This document shows, piece after piece, positions 5,907 through 11,830 of a stretch of DNA of 11,830 nt; within the stretch, counting starts at the first letter, position 1; each line of letters opens with the position of its first letter. Both the position numbers and the translations under genes were made by a program. Below the pieces are notes generated by a model. The model saw nothing but the letters and a program-made list of their open reading frames with translations, was not told the origin of the DNA and did no database searches. The DNA comes from Planctomycetes bacterium RBG_13_46_10 (GTDB taxonomy: Bacteria > Planctomycetota > Phycisphaerae > Sedimentisphaerales > Anaerobacaceae), in assembly GCA_001824645.1 (NCBI GenBank), contig MHYD01000012.1, positions 52,265-64,094 on the forward strand, given 5' to 3'.

Positions 5907-6043
5907 AAATCCTAAATACTAAGCACGAAGCACGAAACAAATCTAAAATTTGAATGTTCAAATCTTAAAAATATATTGTTTTGTTCATTTGAATTTTCAA
6001 AATTCGATATTGTTTCGAGTTTCGGATTTAGTGCTTCGGGTTT
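5907..6043 (+). repeat. Heptamer-armed palindromic element, copy A
   Basis: The left arm is a run of 7-base units: AAATCCT, AAATACT, AAGCACG, AAGCACG, AAACAAA. The right arm, read on the minus strand, is AAACCCG, AAGCACT, AAATCCG, AAACTCG, AAACAAT. Both arms therefore point inward, end with an AAACAA unit, and lead into a short AT-rich core with TTTGAA/TTCAAA motifs. Total length is 137 bases. It has no coding capacity and no obvious target-site duplication. It lies between the accessory genes and hisC. Confidence 0.8.
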
Positions 6044-6112
6044 TTCTCATATAGCATTTTATGCCTGATAGAGAGATTGCTTAGTTCGACAAGCTCACTA
6101 CAGGTCGGCCTA

Positions 6113-6158
6113 ACGGCCTCGCAATGACGGGATTATGGATTCCCGCCTACGCGGGAAT
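6113..6158 (-). repeat. Dispersed repeat with hairpin upstream of hisC
   Basis: The complement of 6113-6131 is identical over 19 bases to 3529-3547 (CCCGTCATTGCGAGGCCGT). A hairpin ATTCCCGC-CTAC-GCGGGAAT follows at 6139-6158. Together they are typical intergenic repeat material. Confidence 0.7.
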
Positions 6159-6210
6159 GACATTGTGAATAATTGCAAAATCTTCTCTTTCATTTCCGGG
6201 TGAATGTGCG

Positions 6211-6216
6211 TATAAT
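6211..6216 (+). promoter_or_regulatory. -10 box of a likely hisC promoter
   Basis: A perfect TATAAT is preceded by TGTGCG. No good -35 box is seen at 16-18 bases (TTTCAT at best), so this is a weak or activator-dependent promoter candidate. The start would be near 6223, giving a leader of about 67 bases. Confidence 0.4.
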
Positions 6217-6229
6217 CTGCGGTCGAAAA

Positions 6230-6249
6230 CCCCGCAATAAATTGCGGGG
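6230..6249 (+). repeat. Perfect 9-base-arm hairpin in the hisC leader
   Basis: CCCCGCAAT and ATTGCGGGG flank two bases; the outer 8 pairs with a four-base loop would form. There is no T-run, so it is not a terminator. It would fold near the 5' end of a transcript from the TATAAT box and could protect the mRNA, or may be another dispersed palindrome. Confidence 0.55.
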
Positions 6250-6263
6250 CTAAATATAAGTTG

Positions 6264-6284
6264 TACGCAATACGCAACACGAGA
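6264..6284 (+). repeat. Heptamer tract directly before hisC
   Basis: The units TACGCAA, TACGCAA and CACGAGA run up to 5 bases before the hisC ATG. They occupy the place where a ribosome binding site should be, leaving only GAGA as a weak one. Confidence 0.55.
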
Positions 6285-6289
6285 TAGTA

Positions 6290-7339
6290 ATGGGCTATTT
6301 TCGGGAAAATATTGAAAAGGCAAAAGGTTATGAGCCGGGCTTTCAGCCGAGTTTGGTTGGTGAGGTGATAAAGCTCAATACCAACGAAAATCCATATCCG
6401 CCTTCACCGGCCGTGATGAAAGTGCTGGCAGAAATCACACCGGAGCAGCTTCGCCGATACCCGGACCCGCAGGGCAACGTTTTTCGGCGGGCGGCGGCGG
6501 AGATTAACGGCGTCGGCCCGGAAAATATTATGTGCTGCAATGGCGGAGATGAGCTATTGAGCATGGCCATTCGGGCGTTTTGCGATGAAAATCACCCTGT
6601 TGCGTATCCTGTTCCCACATATTCGCTTTTTCCCGTTTTAGCCAATCTTCAAAACTGCAAGGCCATCGAGATTCCTTTCGACGGCGAATTTAACCTGCCG
6701 GCCAAACTTTCTACGACCGGTGCGGCCTTGACCATTGTTTGCAACCCGAATGCACCCACCGGCTCTTTTATAGATGTTAAGGAATTGGCATCATTAGCTG
6801 ATGAATTAACAGGAGTCTTATTGATAGATGAGGCTTACGTGGATTTTGCAGAGGTGAATTGCGCATCGCTGGTCAGGAATTTCGATAATGTGATAATACT
6901 GCGGTCAATGAGCAAGGGCTATTCACTTGCCGGGATACGGTTTGGATATGCCATCGCCCAGCCGGCATTGATTGAAGGTTTGATGAAGGTCAAAGATTCC
7001 TACAATGTCGATGCTGTGGCAATAGCTGTGGCAACCGCAGCAATAAAAGACCAGCAGTATTTCAAGGAAAATATCGAAAAAGTAAAGGCAGACCGCAAAG
7101 AATTGATAGAACAGCTTCGAGCGATGGATTTCGAGGTCGCAAATAGTTTCGCGAATTTTGTGCTGGCAAAAAGTAAAAATAGCAGGGCAGGCGAGATTTA
7201 TGATAAATTAGTGCAGCGTAATATTTATATAAGGTACTTTAACCTGCCCGGAGTCGATGATAAACTGAGGATTTCGGTTGGAACAAAAGAGCAAAACCGG
7301 AAGCTACTGACTGCTTTGAAAGAAATTTTGTCGGGATAG
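6290..7339 (+). CDS. hisC: Histidinol-phosphate aminotransferase HisC
   Basis: HisC is a PLP enzyme that transaminates imidazole-acetol phosphate with glutamate to histidinol phosphate in histidine synthesis; some homologues also act on aromatic amino acids. It has 349 residues, normal for the family. Seen: NTNENPYPPSP (30-40), RYPDPQG (56-62), NGGDELL (84-90), CNPNAPTG (151-158), LIDEAYVDF (178-186), and SMSKGYSLAGIRFGY with the PLP lysine K209. The substrate-anchoring C-terminal Arg is in LRISVGT. The ATG at 6290 gives the usual N-terminus, but its ribosome binding site is weak and overlaps a heptamer repeat. It is first of a co-directional series with hisB following after a 44-base gap that contains a dispersed repeat. 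Confidence 0.95.
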   Translation: MGYFRENIEKAKGYEPGFQPSLVGEVIKLNTNENPYPPSPAVMKVLAEITPEQLRRYPDPQGNVFRRAAAEINGVGPENIMCCNGGDELLSMAIRAFCDENHPVAYPVPTYSLFPVLANLQNCKAIEIPFDGEFNLPAKLSTTGAALTIVCNPNAPTGSFIDVKELASLADELTGVLLIDEAYVDFAEVNCASLVRNFDNVIILRSMSKGYSLAGIRFGYAIAQPALIEGLMKVKDSYNVDAVAIAVATAAIKDQQYFKENIEKVKADRKELIEQLRAMDFEVANSFANFVLAKSKNSRAGEIYDKLVQRNIYIRYFNLPGVDDKLRISVGTKEQNRKLLTALKEILSG

Positions 7340-7365
7340 GTTGCTTCGCTTTGCTCGCAATGACA
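7340..7365 (-). repeat. GTCATTGCGAG-type repeat between hisC and hisB
   Basis: It starts right after the hisC stop. On the minus strand it begins GTCATTGCGAGCAAAGCGAA, the same head as the repeats at 3532 and 3854. It fills the intercistronic gap up to the hisB ribosome binding site. Confidence 0.65.
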
Positions 7366-7383
7366 CGACATAGGGATTATTTT

Positions 7384-7968
7384 ATGGCTGATAGAAGTGC
7401 TAAAATTCAAAGACAAACGAAAGAAACCGATATTAGCTGCGAGCTTAATCTGGATGGTACTGGTAAATATGAAATCGATACGGGCATCGGTTTTTTAGAC
7501 CACATGCTCAGCCATTTAGGCAAGCACGGCAAGCTCGATTTGGTAGTGAAAGCCAAAGGCGATTTACAGGTCGATGCTCACCATACGGTTGAGGATATTG
7601 CAATATGTCTCGGCGAGTGTTTGAACAAGGCCATCGGCAGTAAAAAGGGGATTGCCCGTTACGGCCATAGCTCTGTGCCGATGGAGGACGCCCTGGCGAA
7701 TGTATCGGTGGATTTGTCGGGCCGGCCGAATTGCGTGTATAATGTCGAGTATCGAACGGACAAAATCGGCGATTTCGATGTCCAGTGCCTGCAGGAATTT
7801 CTGCGCAGCCTCAGCAATACCGGCAAATTTAATCTGCATATAAATGTGCCTTATGGTATAAACAGCCATCATATTGCCGAGGCGATTTTCAAGGCGCTCG
7901 GCCAAGCTCTGGCGGAAGCTGTTAAGATTGTCGGGACGGATGTCCCCAGCACAAAGGGAAAATTGTGA
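7384..7968 (+). CDS. hisB: Imidazoleglycerol-phosphate dehydratase HisB (monofunctional)
   Basis: HisB dehydrates imidazole glycerol phosphate to imidazole-acetol phosphate, the step directly before HisC; the enzyme is a manganese-dependent 24-mer in characterised cases. The 194 residues match monofunctional bacterial enzymes, with no histidinol-phosphatase domain. Seen: GIGFLDHMLSHLGKH, the metal-binding DAHHTVEDIA, RYGHSSVPMEDALA, and GINSHHIAEAIFKALG near the C-terminus. I placed the start at ATG 7384, preceded by AGGGA (7372-7376) at 7 bases. A TTG at 7351 would add 11 residues translated from the dispersed repeat and is unlikely. The stop overlaps the ispF start by 4 bases, so the two are translationally coupled. 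Confidence 0.95.
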   Translation: MADRSAKIQRQTKETDISCELNLDGTGKYEIDTGIGFLDHMLSHLGKHGKLDLVVKAKGDLQVDAHHTVEDIAICLGECLNKAIGSKKGIARYGHSSVPMEDALANVSVDLSGRPNCVYNVEYRTDKIGDFDVQCLQEFLRSLSNTGKFNLHINVPYGINSHHIAEAIFKALGQALAEAVKIVGTDVPSTKGKL

Positions 7969-8477
7969 TTGAAGAGCCGGAGGCCGAATATCGAAGCGGT
8001 ATCGGCACCGATATACACAGGTTAGTCGAAGGCAGGAAGCTGATGCTCGGCGGGGTTTATGTGCCTTTCCCGGCGGGCCTGGCCGGTCACAGCGACGGCG
8101 ACGTGTGCCTGCACGCTGTGATTGATGCACTGCTCGGGGCAAGCGGAATGGGCGATATCGGGACATTGTTTCCTGATACTGACCCGCAATGGAAGGATGC
8201 AGACAGCAAAAAGCTTGTTATGATAGTTAAAGAGCGGCTCGAAGAGAAAAAATGGCAGGTGGTTAATATTGATTTAATAATATATGCAGAGCAGCCGAGG
8301 CTTGAGCCGGTCAAGGGACAAATTAAACGCTGTATCGCGGGGCTTTTAGGAATTGATTTTACCTCGGTGAACGTAAAGGCCAAAACAAATGATATGCTCG
8401 GCGACATAGGAGCAGGACAGGCAATTGCAGCTACTGCAATAGCGCTTCTGAGAAAAAAGAAGAGAAGAACATTATAA
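7965..8477 (+). CDS. ispF: 2-C-methyl-D-erythritol 2,4-cyclodiphosphate synthase IspF
   Basis: IspF cyclises CDP-methylerythritol phosphate to methylerythritol cyclodiphosphate, releasing CMP, in the MEP isoprenoid pathway. It has 170 residues, slightly longer than the usual 155-160. Metal ligands D16, H18 (GTDIHR) and H50 are present, as are GHSDGDV (41-47), the DALLGA and GDIGTLFPDTD motifs, and VNVKAKTNDMLGDIGAG late in the protein. The usual FxGRxEG stretch reads DIGAGQA, so the Arg and Glu of that motif are replaced. The GTG start overlaps the hisB stop (GTGA), with AAAGGGA (7953-7959) well placed inside hisB. The C-terminus is very basic (RKKKRR). A heptamer element begins directly after the stop. 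Confidence 0.95.
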   Translation: MIEEPEAEYRSGIGTDIHRLVEGRKLMLGGVYVPFPAGLAGHSDGDVCLHAVIDALLGASGMGDIGTLFPDTDPQWKDADSKKLVMIVKERLEEKKWQVVNIDLIIYAEQPRLEPVKGQIKRCIAGLLGIDFTSVNVKAKTNDMLGDIGAGQAIAATAIALLRKKKRRTL

Positions 8478-8615
8478 AAGCACGAAGCACGAAATCCGAA
8501 ATTCGAAACAAATTTGAATTACAAAAATTAAAATGACCTAAATAAATCAGCTTCGAATATTTGAGCATTTGAATTTCGAGATTGTTTCGTATTTCGTGCT
8601 TCGGATTTCGGATTT
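8478..8615 (+). repeat. Heptamer-armed palindromic element, copy B
   Basis: It starts at the base after the ispF stop and ends 12 bases before the cysS ATG. Left-arm units are AAGCACG, AAGCACG, AAATCCG, AAATTCG, AAACAAA. Right-arm units on the minus strand are AAATCCG, AAATCCG, AAGCACG, AAATACG, AAACAAT. Length (138 bases), layout and inward-pointing AAACAA ends match copy A, although the cores differ. The AGAAGG ribosome binding site of cysS begins just beyond it (8617-8622). Confidence 0.8.
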
Positions 8616-8627
8616 AAGAAGGTATTT

Positions 8628-10109
8628 ATGGGATTAAGTCTTTACAACAGTCTTACACGGAGAAAAGAGGAATTTAAGCCGTTGAAGAAAGGCAAGGTCG
8701 GCATATACGTCTGTGGGCCAACCGTATATGGGGAGACACATTTGGGACACGCGAAGAGCTATGTAAGCTTTGATGTCCTGATTCGGTATCTTCGGTACAT
8801 CGGATATGATGTCACCTATGTCCAAAACATAACCGATGTGGGCCATTTGCTCGGCGATGCCCAGGAGGGCCAGGACCGGATGATGGTGGCCGCTGCAAGA
8901 GAGCATAAACACCCAATGGCTATAGCAGAGTACTATACCCGCAATTACTTCCGGGACATGGACAGGCTCAACTGCGTCAGGCCGGATATCAGCCCGCGAG
9001 CAACAGGCCATATTGTCGAGCAGATAGAGATGGTAAAGACGCTTTTGGAAAAAGGTTTCGCTTACGAGGCAAACGGCTCCGTTTACTTCGATGTGTCCAA
9101 GTTCAGGGATTACGGCAAGCTTTCCAGCAGAAATACCGAGGAAATGTTGGCCGGTGTTCGCGTGGAGGTCTCGCAGGACAAAAGAAATCCCGTCGATTTT
9201 GCTCTTTGGAAGAAAGCCGAGCCGAATCATATCATGCAGTGGCCCAGCCCGTGGGGTATGGGTTTTCCGGGCTGGCATCTGGAATGTTCTGTGATGGCTA
9301 TGAAGTATCTGGGCAAGACCATAGATATACATGGCGGAGGACTGGACAACAAGTTTCCGCATCACGAATGCGAGATAGCCCAATCGGAGGCTGCAAACGG
9401 CGTGCAGTTTGTTCGATATTGGGTTCATAATAATATGGTAACTGTCGATGGGCAAAAAATGAGCCGGAGCCTTAATAACTTCATTAATTTAAAACAAGCC
9501 TTTTCCGGCACCCACGAAAGATTGACAAGATACTATGAGCCGCTGGCGATAAGACAGCTGGTTTTGAACAGTCATTACAGAAGCCCGCTGGATTTCTCCG
9601 ATGCGGCACTGTTCGGGGCGCAGAGCGGCTATAATAGAATAACCGAAACAGTTCAAGCCGTCCGAAAGAGAATGGCTCAGGCCGAACGAGGCGAGCTTGC
9701 TCCTAAGACTGGAGAGCAGCTTAAGCATTTGAGAGAAAAATTCGAAGCAGCGATGAATGACGATTTGAATACATCTATCGCGCTGGCGGTGCTGTTCGAC
9801 TTGGTTCGACTGGCAAACAAGCTGCTCGAAGATAATAAAACAACAATGGAAACCCTCAATGCGGTGGAAATTTTATTCAGCCGACTGGGCGGAGATGTTT
9901 TGGGTATAGTACAAGACGAATATCCGCAGCTTGAACATGCCGATAACGAATCTATAGGAAAGCTCGTTGACATCGTGATAGAGCAGCGCAACGAAGCCCG
10001 CAAAGACAGGAATTTTACAAAAGCGGATAATCTTCGCGGGCGCCTGGAGGATATCGGCATAGTTTTGGAAGATAAACCTGACGGAACGCAGTGGAGATGG
10101 AAAGGCTAG
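8628..10109 (+). CDS. cysS: Cysteinyl-tRNA synthetase CysS
   Basis: CysS is a class I synthetase that charges tRNA-Cys with cysteine. It has 493 residues, slightly longer than the E. coli enzyme (461). The HIGH signature is HLGH (38-41) and the KMSKS loop is KMSRS (277-281). The four zinc ligands are all present by spacing: C29 (in YVCGPTVY), C220 (GWHLECS), H245 and E249 (FPHHECE). The C-terminal helical domain with the RNFTKADNLR motif is complete. The start ATG is preceded by AGAAGG at a 5-base distance. The stop is 8 bases before the ruvC ATG. It probably shares a transcript with its neighbours, with the palindromic element in between as a possible processing site. Confidence 0.96.
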   Translation: MGLSLYNSLTRRKEEFKPLKKGKVGIYVCGPTVYGETHLGHAKSYVSFDVLIRYLRYIGYDVTYVQNITDVGHLLGDAQEGQDRMMVAAAREHKHPMAIAEYYTRNYFRDMDRLNCVRPDISPRATGHIVEQIEMVKTLLEKGFAYEANGSVYFDVSKFRDYGKLSSRNTEEMLAGVRVEVSQDKRNPVDFALWKKAEPNHIMQWPSPWGMGFPGWHLECSVMAMKYLGKTIDIHGGGLDNKFPHHECEIAQSEAANGVQFVRYWVHNNMVTVDGQKMSRSLNNFINLKQAFSGTHERLTRYYEPLAIRQLVLNSHYRSPLDFSDAALFGAQSGYNRITETVQAVRKRMAQAERGELAPKTGEQLKHLREKFEAAMNDDLNTSIALAVLFDLVRLANKLLEDNKTTMETLNAVEILFSRLGGDVLGIVQDEYPQLEHADNESIGKLVDIVIEQRNEARKDRNFTKADNLRGRLEDIGIVLEDKPDGTQWRWKG

Positions 10110-10117
10110 GCCTTAAA

Positions 10118-10606
10118 ATGAGAATCCTCGGCATAGACCCGGGACTACAAGTCTGCGGATACGCTTTTCTGGAGACGGAGCAAAACTCGGAAAAACTCAT
10201 TGAGGCTGGTGTTTTCAGAACGTCCGGAGGTTCGTCTATAGAAGCGAAACTAAACCAGATAGCCGAGGATATGGACTGCCTTTTAGAGAGGTTCGGGCCT
10301 GAAGTTGTTGCTGTGGAGCAGTTATACTCGCATTATACACATCCGAGGACTGCTATATTGATGGGACATGCCAGAGGCGTGATATTACAGCGATGCGCAC
10401 AGGCCGGCGTTGAGGTCAAAAGCTTCAATGCCACCCGTATAAAAAAATCACTGACCGGCAACGGCAGGGCATCGAAAGAACAGGTGCAAAGGACTATTCA
10501 AACACTTTTAGTCTTGCCGCAACTTCCTGAGCCGCCTGACGTGGCGGATGCCATAGCGGCAGCGCTTTGCTGCGCAAATTCATTAAGGATTGTTGCAGCA
10601 GTTTAA
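10118..10606 (+). CDS. ruvC: Holliday junction resolvase RuvC
   Basis: RuvC is the dimeric, Mg-dependent endonuclease that cuts Holliday junctions symmetrically after RuvAB branch migration. With the ATG at 10118 the protein has 162 residues and begins MRILGIDPG, the standard N-terminus. The catalytic acidic residues are all present: D7, E67 (VAVEQLY), D141 and D144 (PPDVADAIAAAL). The Lys-rich junction-binding stretch KKSLTGNGRASKEQV is at 109-123. An upstream in-frame ATG at 10091 would overlap cysS and add nine untypical residues, so I rejected it. TAGG (10107-10110), formed at the cysS stop, is a modest ribosome binding site. It is the first of the ruvC-ruvA-ruvB series. Confidence 0.96.
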   Translation: MRILGIDPGLQVCGYAFLETEQNSEKLIEAGVFRTSGGSSIEAKLNQIAEDMDCLLERFGPEVVAVEQLYSHYTHPRTAILMGHARGVILQRCAQAGVEVKSFNATRIKKSLTGNGRASKEQVQRTIQTLLVLPQLPEPPDVADAIAAALCCANSLRIVAAV

Positions 10607-10615
10607 ACGAAAAGT

Positions 10616-11242
10616 ATGATAGCTAAAATAGAAGGTAAATTGCTTGTGCTTAATACCGACAGCGCCCTTGTGCAGGTCGGCCCGGTCGGTTATGAGGTGA
10701 TGCTGCCGGGCTATTGCGTCAGCGCAATGGCGGATAAAATAGGCTCGAATATCTCGCTGTGCATTTTGGAGTATTATGAGGGTGCGCCAGGCGGCGGCAA
10801 TCTTATACCGAGAATGGTGGGTTTTTTAAGCGCGCATGAGAGAGACTTTTTCACGAAATTTACCAGCGTCAAGGGAATAGGTATAAGAAAAGCCCTGCGG
10901 CTGCTGAGTATTCCCATAGCCACCATAGCGGCGGCGATAGAAAATGATGATGACAAAACTTTGCAGTCGCTCGACGGCGTTGGACAAAAGATGGCTCGCC
11001 AGATTATAGCGGAGTTAAAGGGCAAGCTAAAAGCCTTCGCAGCGGGGACGGAATCTGAAAGAGCCGAAACAAAATTTAAGCCCTTCCAGATTGAGGCGCT
11101 GGAGGTTCTCATTGCATGGGGCGAAAAACGAAACGAGGCGATGGAGCTGATACAGATAGCCTGTGAACGGCACCCAAGTATAAGAACGGCTGAAGTACTC
11201 GTGCCACTTGTATATAGATTAAAACAGGGAGTAGAAGTATAA
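10616..11242 (+). CDS. ruvA: Holliday junction DNA helicase subunit RuvA
   Basis: RuvA tetramers bind the four-way junction and load the RuvB motor. The 208 residues carry the N-terminal OB-type domain (1-70, MIAKIEGKL), two helix-hairpin-helix motifs (84-97 with VKGIGIRKAL; 118-137 with LDGVGQKMARQI), a flexible linker rich in Ala/Glu (140-155), and the C-terminal RuvB-contacting domain (157-200). Where the E. coli protein has its acidic pin Glu-Asp, by alignment this one has a longer EGAPGGGNLIPRM loop (55-67), so the pin is altered. It begins 9 bases after the ruvC stop, without a clear ribosome binding site; coupling is likely. Confidence 0.95.
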   Translation: MIAKIEGKLLVLNTDSALVQVGPVGYEVMLPGYCVSAMADKIGSNISLCILEYYEGAPGGGNLIPRMVGFLSAHERDFFTKFTSVKGIGIRKALRLLSIPIATIAAAIENDDDKTLQSLDGVGQKMARQIIAELKGKLKAFAAGTESERAETKFKPFQIEALEVLIAWGEKRNEAMELIQIACERHPSIRTAEVLVPLVYRLKQGVEV

Positions 11243-11256
11243 CAACATAGTAATTT

Positions 11257-11278
11257 GTAGGGCGGGGCTTGCCCCACC
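11257..11278 (+). repeat. REP-like hairpin between ruvA and ruvB
   Basis: Arms GGCGGGGC (11261-11268) and GCCCCACC (11271-11278), with one mismatch and a TT loop, are preceded by GTAG. The segment with its tail CCACCATTCT is nearly identical to 3963-3982. It fills most of the 44-base ruvA-ruvB gap and leaves no room for a normal ribosome binding site. Confidence 0.7.
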
Positions 11279-11286
11279 ATTCTATT

Positions 11287-11830
11287 ATGACGATAGGCAG
11301 AACCATAAGCAGTCAGGCATTAAGCCAGCAGGAAGAGATTTTTAATATCTCACTTCGACCCAGGCACCTTGATGAATGTGTGGGCCAGTGCAAAACAAAA
11401 GAGAAACTTGCTATTGCCATAGAAGCGGCCAAGCAGAGAACAGAGCCTTTAGAGCACATTTTGTTTTACGGCCCGCCGGGACTGGGCAAAACTACGCTGG
11501 CTCACGTTGTTGCAAACGAGATGGGGACAAGAATACGGTGCTCATCCGGACCCGCCTTGGTTAAAGCCGGTGACGTGATGGGCCTTTTGAGCAATATTAA
11601 TACCGGCGATATACTCTTTATTGATGAAATTCATCGGCTGAGCACAACAGTCGAGGAGTTTATTTATCCGGCAATGGAAGAGTTCCGGGTTGATTTTACC
11701 GTCGATAGCGGCCTGCACGCAAAAACGATAAATTTCCCGCTGAAGCGTTTTACTCTTGTTGGCGCAACCACACGAGCAGGCCTGCTAAGTGCGCCGCTTC
11801 GCAGCCGATTCGGGATGATGTATCATTTGG
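11287..11830 (+). CDS. ruvB: Holliday junction helicase motor RuvB, N-terminal part (cut by window end)
   Basis: RuvB is the hexameric AAA+ ATPase that drives branch migration with RuvA. The frame stays open to the last base, giving 181 of the usual 330-350 residues. Seen: the N-terminal LRPRHLDECVGQ, Walker A GPPGLGKT (62-69), Walker B LFIDEIHRL (110-118), sensor-1 GATTRAG (159-165), and the arginine-finger region PLRSRFG (170-176). The C-terminal winged-helix domain is outside the window. The ATG follows the REP-like hairpin with only CCACCATTCTATT before it, so no Shine-Dalgarno sequence is visible; initiation may rely on low structure or coupling. Confidence 0.95.
   Translation, partial: MTIGRTISSQALSQQEEIFNISLRPRHLDECVGQCKTKEKLAIAIEAAKQRTEPLEHILFYGPPGLGKTTLAHVVANEMGTRIRCSSGPALVKAGDVMGLLSNINTGDILFIDEIHRLSTTVEEFIYPAMEEFRVDFTVDSGLHAKTINFPLKRFTLVGATTRAGLLSAPLRSRFGMMYHL

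Noticed and set aside
5907..6043. CRISPR array
   Set aside because: The 7-base units are contiguous and have no spacers. The arms are inverted, unlike CRISPR direct repeats.
7351..7383. Earlier TTG start for hisB
   Set aside because: The extra residues come from a dispersed repeat, and AGGGA is correctly placed before the ATG at 7384.
8634..9455. Long open frame on the minus strand opposite cysS
   Set aside because: cysS is fully supported by its motifs on the plus strand. The opposite frame is a shadow with no recognisable domain.
10091..10117. Earlier ATG start for ruvC overlapping cysS
   Set aside because: It adds nine residues before the conserved MRILGIDPG N-terminus that RuvC proteins normally begin with.

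Overview
The window reads as bacterial chromosome from a member of the PVC group, most likely a planctomycete of the Phycisphaerae type. This is inferred, not proven. It rests on a tiny Lys/Ala-rich basic peptide, the character of LysA, IspF and RuvA, and gaps packed with short dispersed palindromic repeats. A hydrogenase-maturation gene (hypE) hints at anaerobic or facultative metabolism. No tRNA, rRNA, CRISPR array, integrase or transposase was seen.

Left part (1-3458): the 3' part of hypE converges on nadD (minus strand). A roughly 500-base AT-rich gap follows. Next comes a small transcription unit with a TTGACA promoter, a 21-codon Lys-rich peptide, about 115 bases able to fold, and a strong intrinsic terminator. 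lysA follows, with its own promoter, an upstream inverted repeat and a palindrome near the predicted transcript start.

Middle (3459-6289): a repeat island holds a 113-base sequence present twice, 322 bases apart, with several hairpins between the copies. It borders an AT-richer accessory stretch of three unrecognised or weakly recognised small genes. These are a C-terminally anchored membrane protein (minus strand) preceded by a possibly leaderless 34-codon ORF, a membrane-anchored SmpA/OmlA (BamE)-like protein, and a zinc-ribbon protein with one hydrophobic segment. A second set of repeats separates them from hisC.

Right part (6290-11830): seven co-directional genes probably form one operon or closely linked units: hisC, hisB, ispF, cysS, ruvC, ruvA and ruvB (cut by the window end). 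They cover histidine biosynthesis, the MEP isoprenoid pathway, cysteinyl-tRNA charging and Holliday-junction processing (RuvABC complete in order). Junctions are either very tight (hisB/ispF overlap by 4 bases; cysS/ruvC 8 bases apart; ruvC/ruvA 9 apart) or filled by a dispersed repeat (hisC/hisB, ispF/cysS, ruvA/ruvB).

The most distinctive signal is a family of 137-138-base palindromic elements at 5907-6043 and 8478-8615. Their arms are built from 7-base units of the form AANNNCG pointing inward. A related 7-base tandem tract lies in frame inside lysA and another just upstream of hisC. No defence system, biosynthetic cluster or other clearly new multi-gene system is visible. The novelty here is mostly in repeats, small ORFs and the unrecognised accessory genes.
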